Origin: Brugia malayi
Lineage: Eukaryota; Nematoda; Chromadorea; Rhabditida; Onchocercidae
NCBI RefSeq assembly: GCF_000002995.4
Contig: NW_025062479.1
Coordinates: 5,387,221 to 5,451,220 of the forward strand
Reading direction: 5' to 3'
Length of the DNA: 64,000 nt
Shown here piece by piece: positions 47,501 to 60,100 of the stretch. A program made the translations under genes and the position numbers. Within the stretch, counting starts at the first letter, position 1; each line of letters opens with the position of its first letter. The notes beneath the pieces are model-generated. The model had not been told where the DNA came from and made no database searches. It saw only the letters and a list, made by a program, of their open reading frames with translations.

Positions 47501-49272
47501 TACCATTTGGAAAAACCATAAGAAAAACATTCCGGAATGGTGAGCTATGGATAAGTGCCTTTTTGGAATTGATAAAGCAAGTGTTAGGAATCCAAATACT
47601 TTCGTGGATGCTGTGATCAAAACTTAAATTGCCGTTGCATGGGGAAAGCACCTCGTAGTTAAGTGCTGGATCTTCCCAAAATTCATTCACATACAAATCT
47701 ATAAAGATTTTATTATAATATTATAAGTTGATTCAATAAATTTGAGATCAAATATGTATCCGTCTTTCCAGAAAATATCTTCAAACCTTAGTAGTCGTTC
47801 GGTTCATTCGTAATTTGGTGTTAGCAGGAAAAAGAAGAAAGTGAACTAAACTTAAAGATAACTTTGCAAAAGAAAATTAGAAAAAATCAATTTAAAACTG
47901 GAGAAAAATTTAAATTGCTTACTGCGTGCCTTTTTGTTCCCACCCCATTTTCTATTTTTTTTCTCTTCTATTTTTTCAAAATTTTTACTATTTTTACTTT
48001 GACACAGATTCACATGGAAACACATGAAAAAATTAATTCTGATATTTTGTAAAACTCTATCAACAAATGCCAATCAGCTACTTTTGCTCAGATATCCAAA
48101 TTATCTACTTATTAATTAGTAATTTGGAGAACGGAACTTTTTAGACGATGCATAATACCATATATTCGTTTTAATATTTTATTCAAGCAAATTTTATTTC
48201 TTAAGTTAATAGTACTAGAAAGATCTGTATGCAAACAAAATTTGTTCCGCTTTCTTTCATACTTTTATGAGGATTGGTTTTTCAAAAAATTTTTTATTGA
48301 AGTATATGAAATTTATGCTTGGAAAAGCTCAAAACAATGACAGACGAATCAAAGAACAAATAATAGATCACTTAATTAAAATGTAGACAATCGAATTTGA
48401 AATGAAATAATAGTTGTAACATAATTAAAATAAATATATTCCTCATTGTATATGAAGCACATTTCTAACGCTTAATAATTTCTGAATTTCAGCAGAAATT
48501 TCATTGAAATGAAAAAAAAAAGATTTTAGCGTGAAAATCAGTAAAACCAAACTAAGCTTCGGAAGTTAAGATCTTGGAAGTAACAATACAGCCAATTTGA
48601 TGACAAGTTTCAGATTTATAAAAGATATTCATTCAAGTCATAATGCATAAATAGAGTGCTAGCACAGTAATCTAGAACCGGAATTATATGTTATTCTTAA
48701 ACTTGAAAATTAGATTAAAAATTTAAAGCAGCAAACTTCATGATTCACAACTTGTACAAAATAAATGAAATTACCTTGGTTAAGATCAGAGTCATAGAAT
48801 GTGTTACCACAATGGATCATGTACAGCACGGGTACATCGACGAAGATTTTTTCAAAAGAAAAAAATCAAAAAAGAATTTTAAAAAAAATCCTAAGAAATT
48901 ATCGTCAAACTAACCGTTAGACTGATCTTCAAGAGACCTCCTAAATAACTTCAATACCGTATAATTTTAGTTTATGAAATATTTTGAAGGTTTTAATCTA
49001 AGCGTACCAATTTCAAAATCCTGAGTTAACTCAGAAACATAAGTTACTTCTTGAATCCACATTTCGATTCGTACAATAACTGGTCTAGACGGTAACTTAT
49101 GACGATTGTGGCGAAGTGCAGCCTCAGTTAAAAGATGATCCATAACATCAGTATCATTAGAGCAGTGTTCTGGACGGAAGGCTACTACCGCAGCTGCACA
49201 TAACTGCAGCATTAGCACTTTTTGCAGACAGAAAATCTGAGTGGAGCAGTATAGAATCGTTCTTTGTGGCAT
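44583..49272 (-). CDS. Cys-loop ligand-gated ion channel subunit, anion-type (LGC/GGR-like)
   Basis: Minus-strand exons: 49008-49272, 47504-47698, 47079-47305, 46899-46977, 46654-46817, 46419-46441, 45359-45470, 44976-45036, 44583-44647; every phase agrees, 396 aa. Visible in order: signal peptide ([14 protein letters not shown]), ligand-binding domain with [15 protein letters not shown] and [20 protein letters not shown], a 13-residue Cys-loop ([15 protein letters not shown]), pre-M1 [20 protein letters not shown]2 beginning [32 protein letters not shown]3 [17 protein letters not shown], and M4 [13 protein letters not shown]. The PAR motif before M2 marks chloride-permeable members (GABA, glutamate, glycine or amine-gated). 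The ligand cannot be told from this reading; [19 protein letters not shown] resembles nematode LGC/GGR subunits. The M3-M4 loop is short (about 35 residues). AATAAA lies about 20 nt after the stop. Confidence 0.88.
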
Positions 49273-51182
49273 GGCTACCTAAATGCGGACAATCTTGCTT
49301 GTTAGAGTTGTTATTGTTGGAGTTTTCGTGACTACTGAGGATGTCAAAGTAATTCTTCTTTATTTAATCTTCGTTGCTCACTGCTTCAAGCTCAACCCTC
49401 TTTTCTAGTCTTCTAAAGGCATCAAAGCAGAAGCCAAGGAAAGAGAAGACATAAGCTATTGCTTGTTATAATCAATAATTTCAAAAGCTAATATCTAAAG
49501 CTTCTTAAAAGCAAACTTTATGAAGGACAACATGCTTATTCCTCGGTTCGATTATACATTGAAGTATTTCCAGTAAAGCCTGATTTTTGAGAAATGAGCA
49601 GTATAAATTTTGTTTCAAATAACATGGATTTAGCTTTTTGACCAATTCCAGCTTTCTTTATATATATATATATTTAGTGTTCAATAGCATGGTCAAATCT
49701 CTAAGAAACTATTTTTAATCAATTCTATTCTACCAGAAAAAATTCGAGTCATAATTTTTATGAATTTATCACATTTGTTCAACATTTGCTGTTTTTTAGT
49801 GCCGTAAAATTACTTTTGTGCAAATCATTGGCATTTTTCTTAATTGGTTCTTTGTGTGGGTTCACGATCCTCCCCCTACATTTTTGCATTTTATTCGTTC
49901 ACTATATATATATTTGTTTATTTACTTATCTATCTGATAATTTATCTATTTACTACTTTTATTTGAATGTAATTGGTCATGAATCATCATGTCATGTGTG
50001 ATATACAGTACACAATGAAAAGATATGGTTACTAATTGAACTACTGCAAAGAGAGAGCCAGTAATTGCTGTTGGCAATTTTCAAAAGTTCATCAACCTTA
50101 TCATCCCCTGAATTTTGAGTCGGAATATTATATCTAAAACTCTGTTCTCTAGTAAATTCTCAAGCGAAAAATGTGTTCAGCAATAATTGTTCAAGAACAA
50201 AATGTGCTATACTACAAGTTTTCATGTTCAAATCTAAAGAAATTTAAAGCAGTAAACCATTTTAACTTTGTCTTTCAATAAATCAATTTCGGTATTCCAA
50301 CCCAATTTTTCCGAGAAACAAAGGGAAACGGTATTTAATTTTTTCTTTTTTTAAAAAAATAAAAGTAGGAAAATGAAACAGTGGAAGATAAGAAAAAAGT
50401 TCTTGAATATATTAGAACTGAACCGAAGCAACTGAAACCATAAAACTATTGCACCTAAAATTTCATGTAAAAAAAAGCATTTTTGAATGAAGCAAGTTTC
50501 ACTATTAATTGCCATTTTAGTGCTTATTCCGCTAAGGTTCATTGTGCTAGAAAATAGACTCTGAACAAATATAGTGTTGAAAATCTTCCAATAGGTTTTA
50601 AATAGTTTAGGGGCTAGAATTAAAACTTTGAATCCTGTAAATCTGGTTGCTGAACTGTTCTTTTGCATGGCGTTTTTTATGTTTGCTAGGTGACAGTGTC
50701 TCACCCGACCTGCTGCCACAATTTCACTGCCTGAAAAATTTTCAAAAACTCTCAAAGTATTTATTTATATATCTTTTGTCATCTCCTTCTTGTCAAGTTT
50801 TTCCCGAAAAGCTCAAATTTTGAAAGCCCTAAGTGAACATGGCATAGATAAATGTCAAGATACGGAAAACATACTATTCCTATTTACGAATGTTTGACTT
50901 ATTGAGCAGTCGTTGTGTTTCGATTGCCAAATCATGTGTTGCATTTATAGATTATTGAAAATAAGTTACGAGTAGTTAGTTATAACGGCTATCCCGAAAG
51001 TCTCGGAAAATGTTGATGACGGCGATAATGATTTCTGATCGGGTGGGATAGACGGGCAGGTGGATGGTCGTCGCTGAAAAGGTCGAGGAAAAGGACGTGG
51101 GAGGAGAGGCGGGGCGCTCATTTCAGTTGGTCGTTGTAGAAACTTAGAGAATGGGTTGCGTCGATTGAGCGACCCAAAGAAT
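49273..51182. other. Divergent promoter region between channel and slit genes
   Basis: About 1.9 kb separates the two start codons. A G-rich patch at about 51040-51120 precedes the slit ATG and is probably its 5' UTR or core promoter. The 134-codon minus-strand open stretch at 50351-50755 lacks family resemblance and splice partners and looks like chance. Confidence 0.5.
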
Positions 51183-54100
51183 ATGCTGCTTCGTGGTGTA
51201 GCAATTTTGCACTTGACCCTTACCATCAAGGCTGCCACCAGTTCATGTCCACATCTGTGCTCATGTTCTCAGGATACAGTCATTTGTACCGGACAAGGTC
51301 TTCTCAGGATACCATCTAGAATACCACCTGATACTGTACGATTGTATGTTTCTTTTCCTATTTATTTTCTGCTGCGGATTACCACAGTTCCACGAATATA
51401 ATAGGAAACCTTAGTGTAAATAAAATTCATGATAAATAAAATTCACGATTAAAAAATAGTTACAGAGACCTTCAAGAGAACAAAATATCGGAGATACGAA
51501 AGAATGACCTTAAAGCTCTACGTCGACTCAAAATTTTGTTGGTTGCATTTAATATACTTTCATTCATCTGTTTAAGTGTCTTCCCATTCCTTACTGTTTT
51601 TTTTTTTTTTTTTTCACTGGCCAGAAGTTTCAATGTATTAGATTTTTGAATTAATCTTTAATTATTGGTTTTAAATTATGCAGCAAAAGGGACATTTTCT
51701 TCTCGGTTATTTAAAGAGATTGTAATGTAAACTGGCGCTACTTTATTTAGCCACTTGCTAATGAATTTCCATATTTAATAAGTATTAGGCTTACAGACAA
51801 TTGATGGATAATCAGATTCACATGATCGAAAGTGGCGCCTTCGATAATTTAATAGCACTAGAGAGGCTGTAAGTTTTCGTCCAGTCAGTTCATTTATTCA
51901 GTGATCAGTTTTGAAAAATGTAAAATTTTGTCAATGCTAGTTTTAAACATTCATTGCTGTAACAAGTTGAAGTTTTAAAAATTAATTAAAATAAATAATC
52001 GCTGGAAGCCCAGAACTTAGCAGTTAAGCCGTGAACTTACTTTATTTTTGTGATAGAATCAGTTTAGAATCTCATGGATAGCAATTTTACAGGCGATTAA
52101 ATAGAAATCGTTTGCGGACATTGCCAGACAAAATCTTCATCAATAATGTCAATTTACATCGTCTGTTAGTCATTTCAAGAGTTATGAAACCTTTTTATGT
52201 TTTCGTAGAATAACTGGATTTTTTTGAAATTGTTTTTTTTTTTTTTGTTTAATTTTTCTGAATCCAGAACCTAAATCGTTTACCAAAAGGGACCAGAATT
52301 TGTTGATTTAGAGTATAAGGCTTGCTTTTGTTAATTTCAAAATATCTCAACATTGCTTATTAGTCAGTCCTTTAATAGTCATAGAGATTCAAAAACAATA
52401 ATGTTAAAATTACTGTGAAAAACTTGTAATTATAGTTAAAGTTCTTATTGAGTTCACAAAGTAATTCATTAATTCCTGTTAAGTCCTTCGTTCTTATAAA
52501 TGTTTTTGTAGCCAACTCTGTTTAGCTGATCCAATATAATTTTATTTTTACTATGTCTGAATATTTAATGATCCAACACAGCTGTTTATTTATGTTACAA
52601 GAGAAGATGAAGCTCAAAAAGCCATCAGTGAGAAAAGCAATATATTGAAATATTTTAAAACTTTTTGAAAAAAAAAAAAAAAGGTTCCTTAAAAGCTCTA
52701 TTTTTCAATATCGCATTATGTTGCAATATTTAACGTCCATAAAATCGTTTTCTTTTAGCTACTATGTGCTTTTCAGGGACAATCCATTTCCTATCAGCAT
52801 TTTCTCAATTTTTCTCTTTTCAAAAAAAAAAAAATGCTGACGTTGTGAAACATAACAATATTTCCAAATTCATTTTAAACAAAATTTCTGGAATTATCAT
52901 GTAAAGCAACTGTTGTTGGTTCCGCATTGTGACAAAGCAGATCTACCGATTGCATTTTTCAATTTTTCACATTTGAACCAGGTGTTTGAAGATAAGAAAT
53001 AAAGGAAAAAACTCATACATACTTGTTTATTTGTTATTCATACTAAATGAAGTTATCTAGTAACATAACTGCTAGAAGAAAGAAAATGTGGATGAAGAGA
53101 ATTTTGTGATTGAAATAAGCGATGAGCAATTGGTGCATATTTTCAGGGTCAGACATTATCTCTCTGGTTTATGTTCTTCCCTGTTTTCCCGTTTGCTGTA
53201 AATGTTACTGCGTTTGTTTGTACCATCCACATCGTGATCAACTCAATGATATTTCTAATTAGCTGTTACTATCAACTGAAACAAGCTTTTCAAAATTTAT
53301 TACTGCTTAAGTAATTAAGTCACTTAAAGATATTCTGTCCTTATAAACCAGAATATACTAGTATTTCAACGGTTATAAATTAAACTTATTTGACCATAAC
53401 TAGAAGAACTTCATTTTTCCTAAGTCTGACCAAATTCAGAATTACTCAACAATCTTTATCCGTCTCCAATAAACTTTAGGGTAAGAATGCCACAGTCTTT
53501 ATTATGTGAACTTTGTTCGTTCTCATTCATTAGCCCAGCAAAATTTTTAATGACTTAAGAATCTGTTTTGACATATAAGTTCTAATTTTAATTGTCATAT
53601 AGGATTATACAACACTGATTAAGTGATCGGAATGTAAAAAATGAAAAACAAATTAGAAAAATTTATGATTTACTTTAAGCCACCGCGTTTATTTCAGTTT
53701 AAAATTATTTCCAGTTTTACGTTTGTTTACTTTTTCAGTTTCCAAGAGTAGCAATAAGTGCGGTTGAAATTATATGCTGCTTTTACTCTCTTCAACCATT
53801 TCTAGAGAAACTGTTTCCATCTCTTCATTGTCCACAAAAAAATTCACCTTCAATGTGCTTATTTGCCGCCACTGTTAATTGACAAACAAAAACAGAAATA
53901 AATGAATGCATAAATTTCTCTATATCACTTGAATAACAATGTAGGAAATTTTTCGGAAATGTTTTACCTCATCCCTTCATTTCCATCTTTGTATTGTAAA
54001 AAGATCCTAATTTTAAATTTTCACTCAGAATTATTTTGATGTATGTAGAGGAAACAAGGTTAATTTGTACGAGCTAAAGCAGTAAATGTTAATTCTTCTT

Positions 54101-57100
54101 TATATGAGTTTTGACGGTTTAGAGTTAATACGATCCTATTTTTGGCCACACTTACTTTAGTTATGCACCGAAAGTTTGGGATCTATCTTGGTTTTGCCTA
54201 GTAAAAGTGCAAATAACTTGAATTTGTCGCGGGGCTTAGAAAATATGATTGAAAACTGAAGAGTTAAGTAACGGAAATATTCGAAAAGGAACGATTCTGT
54301 ATAAAGTACTACTGGGATTGAAACTCATTAGTGCATTGAAATAGAAAACTAAAAAGTGCATTTTTTTTTCGCCAGATTGGTAAGAAGGTAATATTATTTT
54401 ATTAGGTTTTCAATATTAGTTTTAGTTTTCAATATATATAATATATTAGTTTAGTAGGTCTTCATTATTCGACCATTCTTTTGCTTTTCTGTTGAATATT
54501 CTTTCGTTTCTTTGTCTATTAATTAAAAATTTTGACGGTCTCAATTTTGTTCCTAATTTCAATTCTATATAAAGCGAATTTTTTTCAGTTTTCATGGAAA
54601 TTATTGAAATTTCGAAGGTTTATTGCTGGAGGAATATATCGCTAACAGCGATAGGGATAGTTAGGTGATGAGTGCTTCATTAACGCAAGGGGAACAAGAT
54701 GCCTATGAATTTATAAACAAGCATACTGTGAACAACTGTTGCAAAATGAAATTGGCTTCTGAAACTAAAAAACAATATGACACTTTTGAGATGGATATTT
54801 CTTTCTCCAGCTAATTAATTTCCCCGTGTTACTTAATCAGATGCAAGAAATGAAAAATATATTCGGAATTTGACAGAATTCTCTACAAATACTGTAATAA
54901 AAATAATAAAGAAAATCATTAGACAGACTTTCCACATAATAATACCTGAGGTTTCTGAATTAAAGTTTTCTACAAAAGAAATCTTGAGGGGGGGAATAAA
55001 GGAGAAGTTTTAGTGTTTTAACGGCCAGTCGAAAAACCTCGAAGAATCAAGAATAAACTGCGAACCGCTCATTTCTTTTAAGATTCTCCCCAAATACATC
55101 AGCTGATTACTAAGATTTTAATTTTTCAATCTGTTACGACAAAATCTTACCGAAGCAAGACTATATTGTGGACAAGTTACGTAATATACGTAATAAGTGC
55201 TATGGTAGATCAACACAGTTTTCTACAAAAGATCAAAGTCTTTTGCGCTTATCTTTTTAATGACCTTTTTTTATTTCTCAGTAATTGGGGCATTACTATG
55301 TACTTTTTACTCAAAGATTGTTGATCAAGCTTACATGTAGGACGTACAGCATAGAAAAATGTTCATAGTGCAGGAATTCCTGCTTTATATATATTTGTTT
55401 TTCGAAGCCTTTCAGGTAAAAAGATATCATTTTTGAAAAACGCCAGGAGCGAGTTTCCCGCTCTCAGCTTTTTCGTTTCCTTCTTTAGTTTCTGTACTTT
55501 CTTTATTATTAAACATATGTGCACCACTTGTTTCTACAGTTATCAAGCAGTACTTCAAATTTTATGGGCAAAACTTGGTATATTTGGAAAAATAATGGAC
55601 CTTGAATTATAATGCAGTGAAAGAGTTGTGTTTGTTCGCTCATTTCCTTGCTGTTGTTAATTGCTGTATACATACCAAAATCTCTTTTTTGCAGCTTGCT
55701 TTTCAGGTGCGCAAACAAAGCAGTGCTTACAAAACCTTAGGGAAATGTAAAACCAAGAAGCGGTTAATTAGGAAATATCAACCAAAAGGGAAAACAATAT
55801 GTCATGCTTATATATTGCTAATATTTATCGATTTAGAGATCTGTCTTTTGCGCTTATCTTTGCTACTTTTTTCTATGATGTTAAGTGATTTGTGATATAT
55901 AATCATAAAAGTACAGGCCAGCCGTGCAAAGCTGTAATATAAAGGTTACAATCAAAGAATGAACGCAATATTGATTTCCTTCTTTAGTCTCTTATTGTCT
56001 TGTTAATGTAAAAATATACACCGGAAAGAATCAATGCAAGTGGAACTCATCTCCAGTGAAGCATCAGGGATAAGATGGGATGATATGCAATTCACTTTTT
56101 AACCTTTTTCTTCACCAAAAAAAATGTTACATTCGAGATAAGTGTTGATAAGTCAACTTAAAATCCGAAGTTAGACTTAAGTGAATCTGTTTGAGACTCT
56201 AAAATCTTTCTGTGTCCCTTATTATGCCTTAAAATAATGTCTTGCAAGTCTAAGACAGTCACTACACATCTGCATTTGTTGAAAATTTCAAAGGAAAAGC
56301 AGAAGGAAGTTGTTATCTTTAATGGCAAATTCTAACAAAATAGAATTTTTTCCAGTATCATAAGAGATAAATCAGTTTAAAAAAAAAAAAAAAAAAAAAC
56401 AAATCTATTTTAGTATCTTTGAAAGTGATATTCAGAAATGAAAGATTTAGATGGCAGAGGCAAAAAGTTGACAGAAGTATAGAAGAAGCTTGATGCTAAA
56501 CTTATGAATATAAATTAGTATGACAAGGATTTTATTTGCAGAGATCTAAGTGGAAATTTGTTAACTGTGTTGACTGATGCGCAATTACAAGGACCGAAAT
56601 CGGTGCGCAATTTGCAATTTGATCGAAATTTTCTAACATGGTAACTTGGAATTATTTCTTTTGCCTCTCAGGGCTTTAAGTTTACATCGAAAGCATTAGA
56701 CAACAATTTTCTCGTATGTTTGGTTTTTTCATTAACTATCTTACCTGTTTATTTAGTTATCTATACATTTTTACCTTCCTTCGCAGTCATCCCCTGCGAC
56801 ACTGTGACACCTGCGAAAGTTGATGGCTCGTCGAACAAACTTCAGCATTTTGCTTGATAGCGCAGGATTTCTAATTTATTAAACGATTTTAAATTAGCTG
56901 CAGCTTACTTTGCATTCCGGATGATAAGAATGACAACTTATGTTAGCTTCTTTAGCAGCTAACTCTTATTTTTAGTTATCGGGAGAGAGCAGTTTGGAGA
57001 TTTTGCTGTTTGCATTCAATGTTTTGTAAAGTTTGAAAAGCTAGAATTAGGTGGAGGAAAAGATACACTTGACTTCGTGCCAAATCACGAGAAAAATATC

Positions 57101-60100
57101 AAAAATGTTTGCTCATTCAGTTTCATATGTTTTAAACGGTTATGTAGACATAGTTGTAAGTGGAAAGAACTGCGTCACTGTTATCTGTTATTTCTTTTAA
57201 TGTCCAAAATATTTCACTGATTATTGGTTCTAGTTTAATAAATTCTATCATTTATGAAAAATAGTTTTCAAAAGTTGACATCCGCTTAAGTTCGGGATTT
57301 TTTTTTTTTTGGAATAATTTCACATTAATGTCAATATTATTCAAATTTACTGTTTATAGCTTAGACAGCCATGTGATAGCAACATGGACAGAAATGGAAA
57401 TTTTAACACTAAGTGGCAACAATTTGAGTACAATGGGACAGCTTGGACCAATGCCCAATCTCCGCATCTTGTAAGCGAAAACTGGAAATATGACCTTGAA
57501 AAAAAATGAGAATCCGATCAGTTATTAGCCACCTATCACTTTTAAACTTTTTTTGACACTGCAGTCAAAGAGCGGTTCCAGATAATTTCATGTCCTTTCT
57601 TTTAAACTGATCAGCATCACTTATTGGAGGAAGAAGAAAAAAACCGTCTAAAATTCTAGCTTAATGCGATATAGTTTTGTCACCGATAACAAAACAATAT
57701 TAACACTTCAAGATGTGAAGCAAAATATTCAGGAGATTGGCGGAAAACCCATGGCTTTGTGACTGCCGTTTGCGATGGATGAAAAAAATCATTTCTAATT
57801 CACATTTACTAGCTCGAAACACACTATGCCATCGTCCAGCACATTTGAATTCTCGCATGCTGGAAAATATCAATGAAACGGTATTTTTAACAATTTTAAA
57901 GTTTTTTTGGAAGTTCTAGGAAAGTGAAGAAGTTTAGGAAGTTGAAAAAAGGGTATGGGTGAAACGTGAATTATTTTAGAAAGAAAAACCAATAGTAAGA
58001 TATAGGCTCGGTTTTCAATCAGCAGTGTCTACTCTGTCGGCTGATGAAAAGCTCATGTAGTAATACTCAAATTTCAAAAATTAAATTGTAAGCTCAGTTA
58101 TAATTTGAATAGTTTTTACAAATTCAATAAGACCTGAAGAATATTATCGCTTTATTAAATTTCAGTTGATGAAATGCTCTGGGATTGAAAAACGTGCAGC
58201 CACTTCATGTCGTGATGCTTCAGTTTGTCCCTCAGTTTGCACCTGCACCGAAACAACGATCGACTGTCGAGATCGTGGTCTAACACATATCCCTGCCAAT
58301 CTGCCTTCAACAACCACTGAACTGTGAGTTTACATTGTTTCAGTTTATCATAGTTTTTGTGAGTTTCTTGTAGTCTTTTTTATAGACTAGCGAGACTCTA
58401 AAGTTCTTTTTCTGAAGTTATGGAAATAGCATTTATCACCACTTTTCTATGACCCATTCTGCGATTAGGAACATTTAATATTTCAGAATTAGTGTGCCAA
58501 AATTTTTTAGTAAATTCAATTTTTAATGAATTTATAAAAGTTTTCACTTTTTCAGAAGGCTTGAACAAAATCAAATAACCTATGTACCTCCTCGAGCATT
58601 TCATAACCTTCATCAACTCAAACGACTGTAAGTTGAAAATAATGCAAAACGTAATATAAATTTTTTCATGTAAATAAAAAGTAGTGGATAAAGTTTTTCC
58701 TAGAGATTTCGTCTTTGTAGTGGAAATTATTGTCAAATTAGATCATTAAATAAATAAAATTGTTGAGTTAGTAAAGACTTTTATATTTAGTGATCTCAGT
58801 AAAAATAATATCGGGAACATCGGTCCGCGAGCATTTGATGGATTGAAGTCATTAAACTCACTGTGAGTTTTTTTCGAATCAATTATTGAATTAATATGAA
58901 TCCATGAAAAAAAAATGTACAAGTTAAGTGTGGACTTAACCGATCTAACAAATATTCGTTCCTCAAATTGCACTCGAAGTTGCAGAGCATTAAGAAGTCT
59001 AATGAAAATTGTAACTTCATAAAGAATAAACAGCACCACTTGATGCTTGCACATTGCAAAAATATACTAATGAATTTTCAACGCTAGAATCAAGATTTCC
59101 TCTTTAATAATTCTAAAGAAATTTTCGTAACCAACGCTATCCAGTTTCATTTGTTTTTTGAAACGACAATAAAAGAAAATTAAAAAAAATACTTGTCTAA
59201 ATTCAATTGGATTGTTCTGATTCAATTTTGAAATTCAATTTGGATCGCTATTTTTAGAAAATTTAATACATTTTTTATTTTTGCAGTGTCTTGTATGGAA
59301 ATAATATAAGCAATTTACCGTCGGAAGCGTTCCATGGGCTTTCTAACCTTCAGTTATTGCTTTTGAATGCCAACAAGCTTCAATGTCTTCGAAGGGATAC
59401 TTTTTCAAACCTAACGAACTTAAATTTGCTATCATTATATGACAATCAAATTCATTCCATTGCTAATGGAACCTTTGATGGATTGATTAACTTAACGACA
59501 CTTCATTTAGCCCGTAATCCAATTATTTGTGATTGCAATCTTGTTAGTTCCTTCATCATCCCTGTAAATTTCAATGTGAAATTCATATTAAAAATGAGAA
59601 CTGAATTTTACCTTTATTAAGTTCTTTTAATCGCCAATTTTGCACATTATAGTTTAGATTTATTTTAGAATTTTGTACATTATCAGGAATGGCTTGCTCA
59701 TTTATTAGCTAAGAAAGCTATAGAGACTAGTAGTGCACGTTGTGATTCACCAAAACGAGTAGCTCACCGACGTATATCCACATTACATCATTCGAAGTTT
59801 CGATGCAAAGGTAATTTAAGGCCAATAAATTTTTTAAAAAATCTCAGTAAATAAATATGCTTTCATAATATTCCTCAATGATTTTTTTTTTTTTTTTTTT
59901 CAGTAATTTGAATAAATTTTGAAGGGTCTGAAGCGTATATAACAGCTAACGCAGGTCGCTGCATTATTGACCATCCATGTCCGGTTGGCTGCCTATGTTT
60001 AAATACGTTTGTTGATTGCAGGTATTGTATATTCTTTAAAGTGTTTTCTATTCTTAACCATCAAATGTTATACTTTATATTGAAATGACACTGTCCTGTG

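Noticed and set aside
49541..49560. GGTTCGATT resembling a tRNA B box.
   Set aside because: No A box or cloverleaf-forming arms are found at the right distance.
50351..50755. 134-codon minus-strand open frame between the channel and slit genes.
   Set aside because: Composition is that of AT-rich non-coding DNA, with no homologous motif and no splice partners.
50966..51238. 90-codon minus-strand open frame with Pro/Arg-rich sequence.
   Set aside because: It overlaps the slit signal-peptide exon in antisense and arises from the G-rich patch in the slit 5' region.
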